A stretch of 64,000 nt of DNA from Aquirickettsiella gammari. Its GTDB lineage: Bacteria; Pseudomonadota; Gammaproteobacteria; Diplorickettsiales; Diplorickettsiaceae. The notes under the pieces are model-generated. The model saw only the letters and a program-made list of their open reading frames with translations. It was not told the DNA's origin and made no database searches. Made by a program: the position numbers and the translations under genes. The DNA lies in assembly GCA_963701065.1 (NCBI GenBank), contig OY969558.1, positions 372,001 to 436,000 of the forward strand, written 5' to 3'. Below are positions 1 to 7,858 of this stretch, piece after piece. The number at the start of each line of letters is the position of its first letter. The first letter of the stretch is position 1.

Positions 1-159
1 CGCGATTCTCTGAATCAATGCCTCTACGGCTGGGATGACGAAATAGACAGTAATACGCTCGAAGTACATGTGCACAATTTACGTAAAAAACTCATCGAAA
101 CCAGTTTTATCCGCACCATACGCGGCGTAGGTTATATGGCAGAAAAGGAAAATCATTAA
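1..159 (+). CDS. Response regulator, C-terminal part (OmpR/PhoB-type DNA-binding domain), cut by the window edge
   Basis: Only the last 52 residues are present, read in frame from base 1 to a TAA at 157-159. They contain the end of a winged-helix domain: NTLEVHVHNLRKKL is the recognition-helix region and IRTIRGVGYM the C-terminal hairpin of the OmpR/PhoB family. The stop overlaps the ATG of the histidine kinase by one base (TAATG), so the two form a translationally coupled two-component pair. The pattern is closest to the PmrA/QseB/TctD branch. The receiver domain lies outside the window, so the signal is unknown. Confidence 0.9.
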   Translation, partial: RDSLNQCLYGWDDEIDSNTLEVHVHNLRKKLIETSFIRTIRGVGYMAEKENH

Positions 160-1607
160 TGTTCACTATTTTTTCAATTAGACGCTTTTTATTGTTTAAC
201 CTTTTAAGCACTGTCATCGCCACGATTATAATCACGGCTTTTGCTAATTATTACATCGACTGCCAAGCAATTAATGAAGGCTTAGATAATTTATTAGTCG
301 AAACGGGTTTACTGCTGAAAACCATTACCGATAACCCACATTCTTTAAGGCCGGCAACACTCAAGGTAATCCAATCGCAATTAAATACTAATAGTCTGGC
401 CAGAAAAAATTTGACCCCGTTCAGCAATTTAAAAGCAGCGAATATCCCTGCCAAGGAGTTACGTTATAAGTTTCAATTATGGGACGGTGATGGAAAGCTG
501 TTATTAAGTTCAGAAAAAAACCCAGCTGTTCCCTTAATCGGTAAACCCGGACTAAGCGATAAAATCATCGACGGTCAAAGATGGCGAACCTTTACCCGCT
601 ATGATACGCAACGGGGTGTCATACTCGTTCTGGCTGAACAATATGCCGCTCGCTATACCCTGATTTACGACATGCTGATCAACGATACCTACCTCACGCT
701 ACTGATTTATCCCTTATCAGGCATTTTCATCTGGCTTATCATTGGCAGTGGATTAAAAAGCATCCGTTTTTTTGCCAAAGAAATGGCAGAGCGTGCTGCC
801 GATCATCTTGATCCGGTTGATTTAAATGAAGTTCCTATCGAAATTAGCCCCTTGGTTGACGAACTGAATAAACTCTTTGCGCGTTTACAACAAGCCTTTG
901 AACGTGAACAACGCTTTTCTGCCGACGCCGCGCATGAATTACATACTCCTTTAGCGGCACTCAAAACACAAGCACAGGTATCACTCAAAACCACCGATCC
1001 AGAAGAATGTCATCTGCATTTAAAACAGGTCATTGCCAGTGTCGATCGTTGTTCGCATGTCGTCCAACAATTATTGACTCTGTGTCGCTTAAGCCCCGAA
1101 ACTATTCGGCCAGAACATTTTAAGCCAGTTAATTTAGCCCCTATAGCCGCTGAAGTGATTGCTCAATTAGCCCCGGTTGCGATCGTAAAACAGATTGAAA
1201 TTGAACTGATTGCAAAAGATGCCGAATATACCTTATTAGGTAATGCCATCGGCTTGCAGGTATTAATCCGTAATTTGGTTGATAATGCCATTCGCTACAC
1301 GCCCAAAGAAGGCCTTATTAAGGTATTAATTATGAATAAGCCGGATGCCATTATTTTACAGGTAATCGACAATGGCCCCGGCATCCCGAGCAAACTACAC
1401 GCACGTGTATTTGAACGTTTTTTCCGTGTTTTAGGCACCAATGCACAAGGAAGTGGTTTAGGTCTGTCGATAGTCGAACAAATTGCCAAACTGCATCAAG
1501 GATCGGTCACTTTAGCGTCACCCGAGCAAGGCACTGGACTCAAGGTTGAAATTCGCTTTCCGATTCCGAAAAAAACAGCAACGCTAAGCTGGAATATCCA
1601 CATATAA
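159..1607 (+). CDS. Sensor histidine kinase, PmrB/QseC-like
   Basis: Inner-membrane sensor kinase of 482 residues. Two membrane helices (about 9-29 and 174-195) flank a periplasmic sensor region of about 140 residues. A HAMP-like linker follows, then the dimerisation/phosphoacceptor helix with His259 in HELHTPL. The usual H-box is HELRTPL, so the arginine is replaced by histidine. The ATPase domain shows the N box (NLVDNAIRYTP), G1 (DNGPGIP), F box (FERFFRV) and G2 (GSGLGLSIV), so it should be catalytically competent. Its partner is the upstream regulator, overlapping by one base. Its stimulus cannot be read from sequence. Confidence 0.92.
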   Translation: MFTIFSIRRFLLFNLLSTVIATIIITAFANYYIDCQAINEGLDNLLVETGLLLKTITDNPHSLRPATLKVIQSQLNTNSLARKNLTPFSNLKAANIPAKELRYKFQLWDGDGKLLLSSEKNPAVPLIGKPGLSDKIIDGQRWRTFTRYDTQRGVILVLAEQYAARYTLIYDMLINDTYLTLLIYPLSGIFIWLIIGSGLKSIRFFAKEMAERAADHLDPVDLNEVPIEISPLVDELNKLFARLQQAFEREQRFSADAAHELHTPLAALKTQAQVSLKTTDPEECHLHLKQVIASVDRCSHVVQQLLTLCRLSPETIRPEHFKPVNLAPIAAEVIAQLAPVAIVKQIEIELIAKDAEYTLLGNAIGLQVLIRNLVDNAIRYTPKEGLIKVLIMNKPDAIILQVIDNGPGIPSKLHARVFERFFRVLGTNAQGSGLGLSIVEQIAKLHQGSVTLASPEQGTGLKVEIRFPIPKKTATLSWNIHI

Positions 1608-1642
1608 AAAAGGGCACTGTAACACGGTGCCCTGAATTTTTA
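1605..1642. terminator. Bidirectional rho-independent terminator
   Basis: A 10-bp stem (1611-1620 with 1624-1633, core AGGGCAC/GTGCCCT plus wobble) closes a 3-base loop. It is flanked by an A run on the left and a T run on the right. It lies between the converging histidine kinase gene and the WH2-like gene and could serve both. Confidence 0.8.
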
Positions 1643-1649
1643 TAAACAA

Positions 1650-3167
1650 CTACTTATTATTAAAAAAACTCTCGCGTATTTCTGAAACCTTTAGCTGTTT
1701 TTCGTGCTTTTCAGGTCCTGATTCTTTAGTTGGCTTGAATAAGGCTTCATTTACTCCTTTGTAAAACTCCATTTCCTTAAAAGTTTCTAACTCTTTTTCG
1801 CTATCTAGAGAAGATAAACTTCCATGGCCTGAGTCGCTTATCTTATCATTTGAGCTTCCTTTGGTTAATTTTGGCTCTTCTCTAGATGGGCACGGTTGAC
1901 TGCTCGCCTGCTCGCTATCGCTCGATTCATCCGAAAATTCATACTGACTACTAGAAGACGATTGAGATGACTCAGAGTGAAATCTCCTTATTTGAGATAG
2001 CCCTTCAACTAATATCTGTTTAAGATCTTTTGTTCTGGTATTCTCTTCATCGTACTTTTGAAGGGAATTTTTTGCAGGTGGCTCCTTTGATAATACTGAA
2101 TCTGAAATTTCCTTCTGCGAATTTACTCCTTCTTTTCTCTTCTGTAACATCGCATCGCGAGACTCAACCCCAGCACCGTTACCTCTAGCGTTAACATGAT
2201 CTACTTTTCTCAATGTTAATCCTTTTCTTATCGCATTTAACATCGCATCGCGAGACTCAACCTCGCCACCGTTACCTCTAGCGTTAACATCTACTTTCTT
2301 CAATTTTTCTCGTTGTTTTCCTAGTTCTGTTTGCAACGACGTAAATGACGGAATTGTCACATTATTTTCTCGCTGTAGTGGTGGTCTTTTCACATTTACA
2401 GCAGTTACTGCTGATTCTAGATAGCTAGCTTCCATATTACTCTGGTAGCTTTCTTTACTCGCTTGCAGTAGAGGAGAAGGTGGTGGCAATGGTGCTTGCG
2501 TTATTAAGTTATTTGAAGCTGCAGCTTCCCCCTCTATAAACAACTGAGAAGGTTCTGGCAGTGGTGGCCATGTTTCTGCTTGATCTTGTGGTGGCGCTAT
2601 CGAAAAAATTTTTTCGATTATCGAAGATAGAGACCTTGAGAATGATTCATCCTGTTGGCTCAATCTTATATAATCTTCTAAACTTATTTTTTTCGACTTT
2701 GATTTTAACGCTCTATAAGCACATTCAAACGCAGCAGCGGATGAATGTTCAGAATTTATCACAAATTTTTCTCGCTTAAACCCGCTCAATATTCCTTGCA
2801 ACCAGCGTATAACTTTCCATTTAGATTTCTTTACTTCAATTTTGTTAATAAGATTTCCATTATTATTCGGATCGGTGCAAAGTGGATGTACAAACCGTAA
2901 AAATTCATCCTTGCTATATTTTTCAATTGTAAATACTAGTAAACAACTCACTATTTTGAAAGTAACTGAGTTAGCATTGATATTTTCCTTATCAATATCA
3001 AGGTTTCTTAAACACGCTTTTAATTCCTCTTTACCTAATTTATTTACTGCGTCAAAAAAATCTTTACTAGCGGAATATATTAATGTAGATTTAAAGGGTA
3101 ATTCACTATTAATATAGTTGATATCAGTTACAAGTTTTTTCATTAAATGAACGGTTTTTTTCTGCAT
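1650..3167 (-). CDS. Proline-rich protein with tandem WH2-like (actin-binding) motifs, candidate effector
   Basis: I do not recognise this 505-residue protein as a whole. Residues 1-190 are a helical domain of unknown type. Residues 191-235 are proline-rich (APLPPPSPLL). Residues 275-353 hold three related units: LGKQREKLKKV, then ESRDAMLNAIRKGLTLRKV (304-322), then a degenerate ESRDAMLQKRKEG copy (335 on). The middle unit follows the WH2 actin-monomer-binding pattern R..(L/M)L..I..G..L(R/K)KV. Units two and three repeat with a 31-residue period. After them come a helical stretch (about 381-398, LKQILVEGLSQIRRF) and a Ser/Asp/Glu-rich segment (399-460), an order that recalls the WASP/RickA proline-WH2-connector-acidic layout. 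No signal peptide or membrane helix is seen. Effector status and actin binding are inferences. Confidence 0.6.
   Translation of the reverse strand: MQKKTVHLMKKLVTDINYINSELPFKSTLIYSASKDFFDAVNKLGKEELKACLRNLDIDKENINANSVTFKIVSCLLVFTIEKYSKDEFLRFVHPLCTDPNNNGNLINKIEVKKSKWKVIRWLQGILSGFKREKFVINSEHSSAAAFECAYRALKSKSKKISLEDYIRLSQQDESFSRSLSSIIEKIFSIAPPQDQAETWPPLPEPSQLFIEGEAAASNNLITQAPLPPPSPLLQASKESYQSNMEASYLESAVTAVNVKRPPLQRENNVTIPSFTSLQTELGKQREKLKKVDVNARGNGGEVESRDAMLNAIRKGLTLRKVDHVNARGNGAGVESRDAMLQKRKEGVNSQKEISDSVLSKEPPAKNSLQKYDEENTRTKDLKQILVEGLSQIRRFHSESSQSSSSSQYEFSDESSDSEQASSQPCPSREEPKLTKGSSNDKISDSGHGSLSSLDSEKELETFKEMEFYKGVNEALFKPTKESGPEKHEKQLKVSEIRESFFNNK
2146..2290 (-). repeat. Two 52-bp near-identical direct repeats, 93-bp period, inside the WH2-like gene
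   Basis: Copies at 2146-2197 and 2239-2290 differ at only about three bases around the middle. They encode the NARGNG..VESRDAML module, so the WH2-like units were duplicated recently in frame (31 codons). Confidence 0.85.
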
Positions 3168-3308
3168 AATACCCCCACGCCTCTATTATTATTCTAAAAA
3201 ATTTATATTAAATATAAATTAATCGTCAGCCTACTTCTATATCAAAAATTTGTCAATTAACTTAAATTAAAGTTAAAATTTTTTATAAAAAAATATTTTT
3301 CCTTGATA

Positions 3309-4967
3309 TTAATGTAGATCTTTTTTTAAAATTTTTCCTAAGGAGGATCTAGGGAGATAATCTAAAAATACAATGTGCTGCGGCAATTTATATCCTGTTA
3401 GCGCACAACGACAATAATTTAATAATTCTGCGACGTTTAAGTGTTTATCTTTACGCACCACAAAGGCCTTGATCGCTTCGCCGGTTTTTTCAGACGGGAC
3501 GCCGATTACCGCCACTTCTTTTACCTTAGAATGTTGTTGAATAATATTTTCTATTTCTTCCGGATAAACATTAAATCCTGAAACCAGAATTAATTCTTTT
3601 TTACGCCCAACGATAAAAACAAATCCTTGGCTATCAATACGTGCGAGATCACCGCTTAACAGCCATCCCGCTGAGGTGAGTGCATTTTCTATCGCAGCAG
3701 ACTGCATCCAATAGGATTTGATGACTTGAGGACCTTTAACCCATAGCTCACCCACCTCGCCTAATGCAACTTCACGTTGATTATCATCACATAAGCGAAT
3801 ATCGGTAGAAGGCAAGGGTAATCCGACATGATCGCCGGCGACGACTAAATCCCAGGGCGGCGCACAAACGACCGGTGATGCTTCCGTCAATCCATAACCT
3901 TCCAATAATAATTTTCCCGTCACTTGTTTCCATGCCACTTTAACTCGAGCTTGTAGTGGCGCTCCACCGCCTAATGCAATTTTCAAACCACTAAAATCTA
4001 ATTTTAAAAACGATGCCTGTTTTAACAGTGCCTTAAATAAAGTATTCACGCCCAGTAACACACTAAATTGTGTCGTCCCAAGCACCCGAATCAGTTGTTT
4101 TAGGTTGCGCGCATCGGCAATTAAACAATTTTTTCCGCCTAAACGGACACACATTAAGCCATTGACCATCAGTGAAAAAATATGATACAGCGGCAAGGCG
4201 GTAATGAATGATTCTTGACCTTCTTTTAAAACAGGTCGCACCCAAGTAATCAACTGTTCAATATTAGCCAGCATGTTACGATGACTTAACATCGCGCCTT
4301 TAGGAATCCCAGTGGTGCCGCCAGTATATTGCAAGAAAGCGAGGTCTTCTTGGGCAACCACCACAGGTTTTAGCTTCAGATGCCGCGCTGTTTTTAATGC
4401 CTGCAAAAAATTAATCGGCAACACCGTTTTATCTTTTTGTCGTTGGTTTTTTATCAGCCACCCGGCAGAACAATTGACCTGCCACGATTGCGGCCAAGTC
4501 AACATATCACCTAAATGGGTAGTGATGACGTGCTTAATTTTCGTTTCTTTGATGACATGAACTACATTAGGTAGATAATTACTCAATATAATTAACGCCT
4601 CTGCTTCTGAATGCTTGCTTTGTTGGATAAATTCTGGCGCGGTATAAAGTGGATTGATATTCGTCACGACTAAGCCGGCTTGAAGCACGGCAAAGATTGC
4701 AATCATGTATTGCGGACAATTCGGCAACATCAACGCCACCTTAGCGCCCTTTTTTAATGACAATTGATTTTGTAGATAAGCAGCGAGACTTTGACTCAAC
4801 GCTCCCCATTGCTGATAATTTATCGTTTGTTGAAAAAAACTTAACGCCGGTAATGCGTGGAATTTTTGACAAGCCTCTTCGAATAAGGCATTCAGTGACG
4901 GATAAATATCCGCATTAATTTCAGCGGGCACTTGCTGCTGATAGCGAGGCAACCAAATCTTTTCCAT
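3309..4967 (-). CDS. fadD: Long-chain fatty acid--CoA ligase
   Basis: An adenylate-forming enzyme that activates fatty acids to acyl-CoA using ATP and CoA, normally membrane-associated on the cytoplasmic side. At 552 residues it is close to E. coli FadD (about 561). It has the AMP-binding P-loop YTGGTTGIPKGA (about 214-225), the GYGLTEASPV motif (about 355), the fatty-acyl-CoA synthetase signature SGDLARID..GF.F..GRKKELI (about 437-459), and a C-terminal SLGKILKK carrying the catalytic lysine. It stands alone on the minus strand, divergent from minC with a 103-base gap. In an intracellular organism it would serve use of host lipid or lipid recycling, which is an inference. Confidence 0.93.
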   Translation of the reverse strand: MEKIWLPRYQQQVPAEINADIYPSLNALFEEACQKFHALPALSFFQQTINYQQWGALSQSLAAYLQNQLSLKKGAKVALMLPNCPQYMIAIFAVLQAGLVVTNINPLYTAPEFIQQSKHSEAEALIILSNYLPNVVHVIKETKIKHVITTHLGDMLTWPQSWQVNCSAGWLIKNQRQKDKTVLPINFLQALKTARHLKLKPVVVAQEDLAFLQYTGGTTGIPKGAMLSHRNMLANIEQLITWVRPVLKEGQESFITALPLYHIFSLMVNGLMCVRLGGKNCLIADARNLKQLIRVLGTTQFSVLLGVNTLFKALLKQASFLKLDFSGLKIALGGGAPLQARVKVAWKQVTGKLLLEGYGLTEASPVVCAPPWDLVVAGDHVGLPLPSTDIRLCDDNQREVALGEVGELWVKGPQVIKSYWMQSAAIENALTSAGWLLSGDLARIDSQGFVFIVGRKKELILVSGFNVYPEEIENIIQQHSKVKEVAVIGVPSEKTGEAIKAFVVRKDKHLNVAELLNYCRCALTGYKLPQHIVFLDYLPRSSLGKILKKDLH

Positions 4968-5070
4968 TATTTACTCGACTATAAAATGAGTGGTTAAGCG
5001 TTCCTCATTAGGTTTTAGTATATAATGCCTACTTTATTTTGACATTCCATAGTGATTAGGTGGACTATTT

Positions 5071-5787
5071 ATGCGCAGTTTGACGGGAACATCGCAAGAA
5101 GCCTTTAAATTAAAGGCGAGTTTATTCACATTAACCACCTTTCATTTATTAAATCCTAATCCCGAGACACTCCATCAGCAATTAAAGCCGCTGATTGAAC
5201 AAACTCCGCGCTTTTTCCAACAGCTGCCGATTATTTTGGATTTGTTTTCTTTGCCGACGACAACAGCGGCGATTGATTTCCCAGCTATTATCAGTTGTCT
5301 GCGTTGTTATGGCTTAATTCCAGTCGGGATTCGTGGTGGCAATGCCGAACAGCAAACCTTTGCCATGCAATCGGGACTGGCTATTTTAGCGAATGTCAAA
5401 ACGGATACCACTGAAACAACTTCCAAGAGTGCCGCCGCTAATCCCACAACTAATTCTACCTTAATAACGCAACCGGTACGTTCTGGCCAACAAATCTACG
5501 CTAAAAATGGTGATTTAATTGTTATCGCCTCGGTAAGTCCAGGTGCAGAGTTATTAGCGGACGGTAACATCCATATTTACGGTCGATTAAAAGGTCGCGC
5601 ACTGGCGGGCGTCACAGGCAACCAACAAGCCTGTATTTTTTGTCAAACCTTAGAAGCAGAATTAGTCGCCATTGCCGGTCATTATTGGCTCAGTGAGGAT
5701 TTAAATGATCTACAAACTGCGCCAAACGAAACCAGTGTACGTATTTTTCTAGAACAAGAGCGTTTGCAGATTAAATCGCTGCGTTAA
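5071..5787 (+). CDS. minC: Septum site-determining protein MinC
   Basis: An inhibitor of FtsZ assembly that is carried by MinD to the poles and so places the septum at mid-cell. The protein has 238 residues: an N-terminal FtsZ-inhibiting domain (1-110), a variable Thr/Ser-rich linker (about 111-135), and a C-terminal beta-helix domain with NGDLIVIASVSPGAEL, DGNIHIYGRLKGRALAG and related turns. AGGTGG sits 9 bases before the ATG. Unusually, minD and minE do not follow: the next gene, prfC, converges. The partners must be elsewhere or missing. Confidence 0.93.
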   Translation: MRSLTGTSQEAFKLKASLFTLTTFHLLNPNPETLHQQLKPLIEQTPRFFQQLPIILDLFSLPTTTAAIDFPAIISCLRCYGLIPVGIRGGNAEQQTFAMQSGLAILANVKTDTTETTSKSAAANPTTNSTLITQPVRSGQQIYAKNGDLIVIASVSPGAELLADGNIHIYGRLKGRALAGVTGNQQACIFCQTLEAELVAIAGHYWLSEDLNDLQTAPNETSVRIFLEQERLQIKSLR

Positions 5788-5817
5788 CAGCGACGGTTCG
5801 AATTCCGCTAATAAAAA

Positions 5818-7404
5818 TTAGATTTCTTTCAGTGGGTAAAAATGAATAGCTGGCCAACGCTCCATAGTTAATTTTAAATTGACTTGACTGGGGGCTAAAT
5901 AAGTCAGATTCTCTTTAGCGTCCAGCGCCAAATGTAAGGAAAGCTTGTGTTGAAACTCCTCTAAATGTTTGCGATCGTCGGCGCCGACCCAACGTGCAGC
6001 CACCACATTAATCGGTTCATACGCGCATTCGACGCGATACTCATGTTTTAATCGATACGCCACTACATCAAATTGCAGCACACCAATAGCACCTAAAATT
6101 AACTCACTGCTATTTAAAGGTCTGAAAATTTGTATCGCCCCTTCTTCAGACAATTGTATTAAGCCTTTTAATAAAGCCTTAGACTTTAGTGGATCTTTTA
6201 AACGCACGCGTTGAAATAATTCCGGTGAAAAAGAAGGAATGCCGATAAATTTTAAGGTTTCACCCAGGGTAAAACTATCGCCGATTTGGATCGTACCATG
6301 GTTATGTAAACCGATAATATCACCCGGCCATGCTTGTTCCGTTTTAACCCTATCACCGGCCATAAAAGTCAGTGCTTTGTTAAGCGCCATTTCGCGTTTC
6401 GTACGTACTTGAAATACCTTCATACCAGGAATAAATTTTCCAGAACATAAACGCAAAAAAGCCACCCTATCTCGATGGGCGGGATCCATATTGGCCTGAA
6501 TCTTAAAGACAAATCCTGTAAAGTTGGCCTCTTCTGGACTTACCATCCTGACATTACTTTGTCTGGGTTGTGGACAGGGCGCATATTTTACCAAAGCGGC
6601 TAATAATTCTTGCACACCAAAATTGTTAATCGCTGAACCAAAAAATACCGGTGTTAATTTTCCGGCCAGATACGCTTGCTGATTAAAGTCAGCACTTGCT
6701 CCTTTGATCAGTGCCAATTCCTCTTCAAGCTCATCCCATAAAAAACCAATTCGCTCCTTTACCTTAGCGTTATTTAAACCGACAAAGCATTCCCCTTCTT
6801 TACGTCGTAGATTACTTGAAGGGGCATAAAAATAAACCTTGTCTTCTTGGGTATGATAAATCCCTTTAAATTGTTTCCCCATCCCTATCGGCCAGGTCAT
6901 CGGGGCACACGCAATACCTAAAGTCGATTCGATATCATCTAATAACTCAATCGGTGTACGCGCTTCTCTATCCATTTTATTAATAAAAGTCAAAATGGGA
7001 ATCTTGCGTAAACGACAAATCTCTAATAATTTTTGTGTACGCGGCTCTACCCCTTTGGCCGCATCGATTACCATCAAAGCCGAATCAACCGCCGTTAAAG
7101 TACGATAGGTATCTTCAGAAAAATCCGCATGGCCGGGTGTATCTAATAAATTAAAAATACAATCTTGATAAGGAAATTGCATCACTGAGGTCGTGACTGA
7201 GATCCCACGCTCTTTTTCTAAAGCCATCCAATCTGAGGTAGCATGATGCGCGGCTTTACGGGCTTTAACCGTTCCTGCCAATTGTATGACGCCTCCCCAC
7301 AACAAAAGCTTTTCGGTTAAGGTGGTCTTACCGGCATCGGGGTGTGAGATAATAGCAAAGGTTCTTCTCGATGAAATTTCTGTAGGATAAACGGAATCTG
7401 GCAT
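5818..7404 (-). CDS. prfC: Peptide chain release factor 3 (RF3)
   Basis: A translational GTPase that ejects RF1/RF2 from the ribosome after termination. It has 528 residues, the usual family length. The GTPase motifs are complete: SHPDAGKTTLTEK (G1), the G2 threonine in ERGISVTTSV, DTPGHADFSEDTYRT (G3) and NKMDR (G4). EF-G-like domains 2 and 3 follow. It converges on minC with a 30-base gap and has its own 210-base upstream region before the tRNA-Ser gene. Confidence 0.96.
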   Translation of the reverse strand: MPDSVYPTEISSRRTFAIISHPDAGKTTLTEKLLLWGGVIQLAGTVKARKAAHHATSDWMALEKERGISVTTSVMQFPYQDCIFNLLDTPGHADFSEDTYRTLTAVDSALMVIDAAKGVEPRTQKLLEICRLRKIPILTFINKMDREARTPIELLDDIESTLGIACAPMTWPIGMGKQFKGIYHTQEDKVYFYAPSSNLRRKEGECFVGLNNAKVKERIGFLWDELEEELALIKGASADFNQQAYLAGKLTPVFFGSAINNFGVQELLAALVKYAPCPQPRQSNVRMVSPEEANFTGFVFKIQANMDPAHRDRVAFLRLCSGKFIPGMKVFQVRTKREMALNKALTFMAGDRVKTEQAWPGDIIGLHNHGTIQIGDSFTLGETLKFIGIPSFSPELFQRVRLKDPLKSKALLKGLIQLSEEGAIQIFRPLNSSELILGAIGVLQFDVVAYRLKHEYRVECAYEPINVVAARWVGADDRKHLEEFQHKLSLHLALDAKENLTYLAPSQVNLKLTMERWPAIHFYPLKEI

Positions 7405-7573
7405 GCTAGAAGCCTATAGGAAAGGTATTAAAAACCCAATTTTTTAAAATAATGGCTTATTGTATCTGAAATTAAATAAAACTTTTTGTCTTTATCATGA
7501 CATCAGTTTTTTATTTTTAATAGTCCTAGCATGGGTTTTATCGCGAAATACTTTTATTAGATAGAAATGCTAA

Positions 7574-7602
7574 TTGCCAAATTAGGTATTCTAGTTTAAC
7601 CT
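7574..7602 (+). promoter_or_regulatory. Possible promoter of tRNA-Ser/4.5S RNA/dnaX
   Basis: TTGCCA at 7574-7579 and TAACCT at 7597-7602 are separated by 17 bases, placing a start site just before the mature tRNA 5' end at 7615. The -10 match is weak. Confidence 0.35.
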
Positions 7603-7614
7603 GACAGCTTTCTG

Positions 7615-7704
7615 GGAGAGGTGTCCGAGCGGCTTAAGGAGCACGCCTGGAAAGTGTGTGTAGGTTTATCCCTACCGCGGGTTCGAATCCCGCTCTCTCC
7701 GCCA
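7615..7704 (+). tRNA. tRNA-Ser(GGA)
   Basis: A class II tRNA of 90 nt with encoded CCA. The acceptor stem GGAGAGG pairs with TCTCTCC. The anticodon stem CACGC/GTGTG encloses loop CTGGAAA, so the anticodon is GGA. A long variable arm (TAGG..CCTA) and the GTTCGAATCC T-loop are typical of serine tRNAs. Confidence 0.97.
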
Positions 7705-7705
7705 A

Positions 7706-7816
7706 TGGTGGTTATATCGGTCCCTTCGCAACGCAAAGCAGCGAACCCCGTCAGATCCGGAAGGAAGCAGCGGTAGTTGTAGAGCGGGTGCCGAAGTGTG
7801 GCTGCTATAACCGCCT
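7706..7816 (+). ncRNA. ffs: Signal recognition particle RNA, 4.5S (bacterial small type)
   Basis: The RNA scaffold of the SRP, which binds Ffh and directs membrane proteins to FtsY. The domain IV signature GATCCGGAAGGAAGCAGC is present. The ends pair (GGTGGTTATA at 7707-7716 with TATAACCGCC at 7806-7815), closing one long hairpin of about 110 nt. It starts about 2 nt after the CCA of tRNA-Ser and ends about 40 nt before dnaX, so the three are probably one primary transcript. Confidence 0.95.
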
Positions 7817-7858
7817 CCATTAGTGATTGTTAGATCTTGCCAAGGGGGGTGTTATGGT

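Noticed and set aside
2561..3117. Plus-strand open frames opposite the WH2-like gene
   Set aside because: No ribosome-binding sites, composition explained by the minus-strand gene.
3257..3276. AT-rich hairpin TTAACTT/AAGTTAA between fadD and the WH2-like gene
   Set aside because: The stem is entirely weak AT-rich sequence and the T run is on the wrong strand for fadD; it is likely chance in AT-rich DNA.
7596..7820. Minus-strand open frame of 74 codons
   Set aside because: It runs across the tRNA-Ser and 4.5S RNA genes and is an antisense artefact.
7823..7858. GTG start for dnaX 12 codons upstream
   Set aside because: The residues are not conserved and the GGGGGG ribosome-binding site serves the ATG at 7859.
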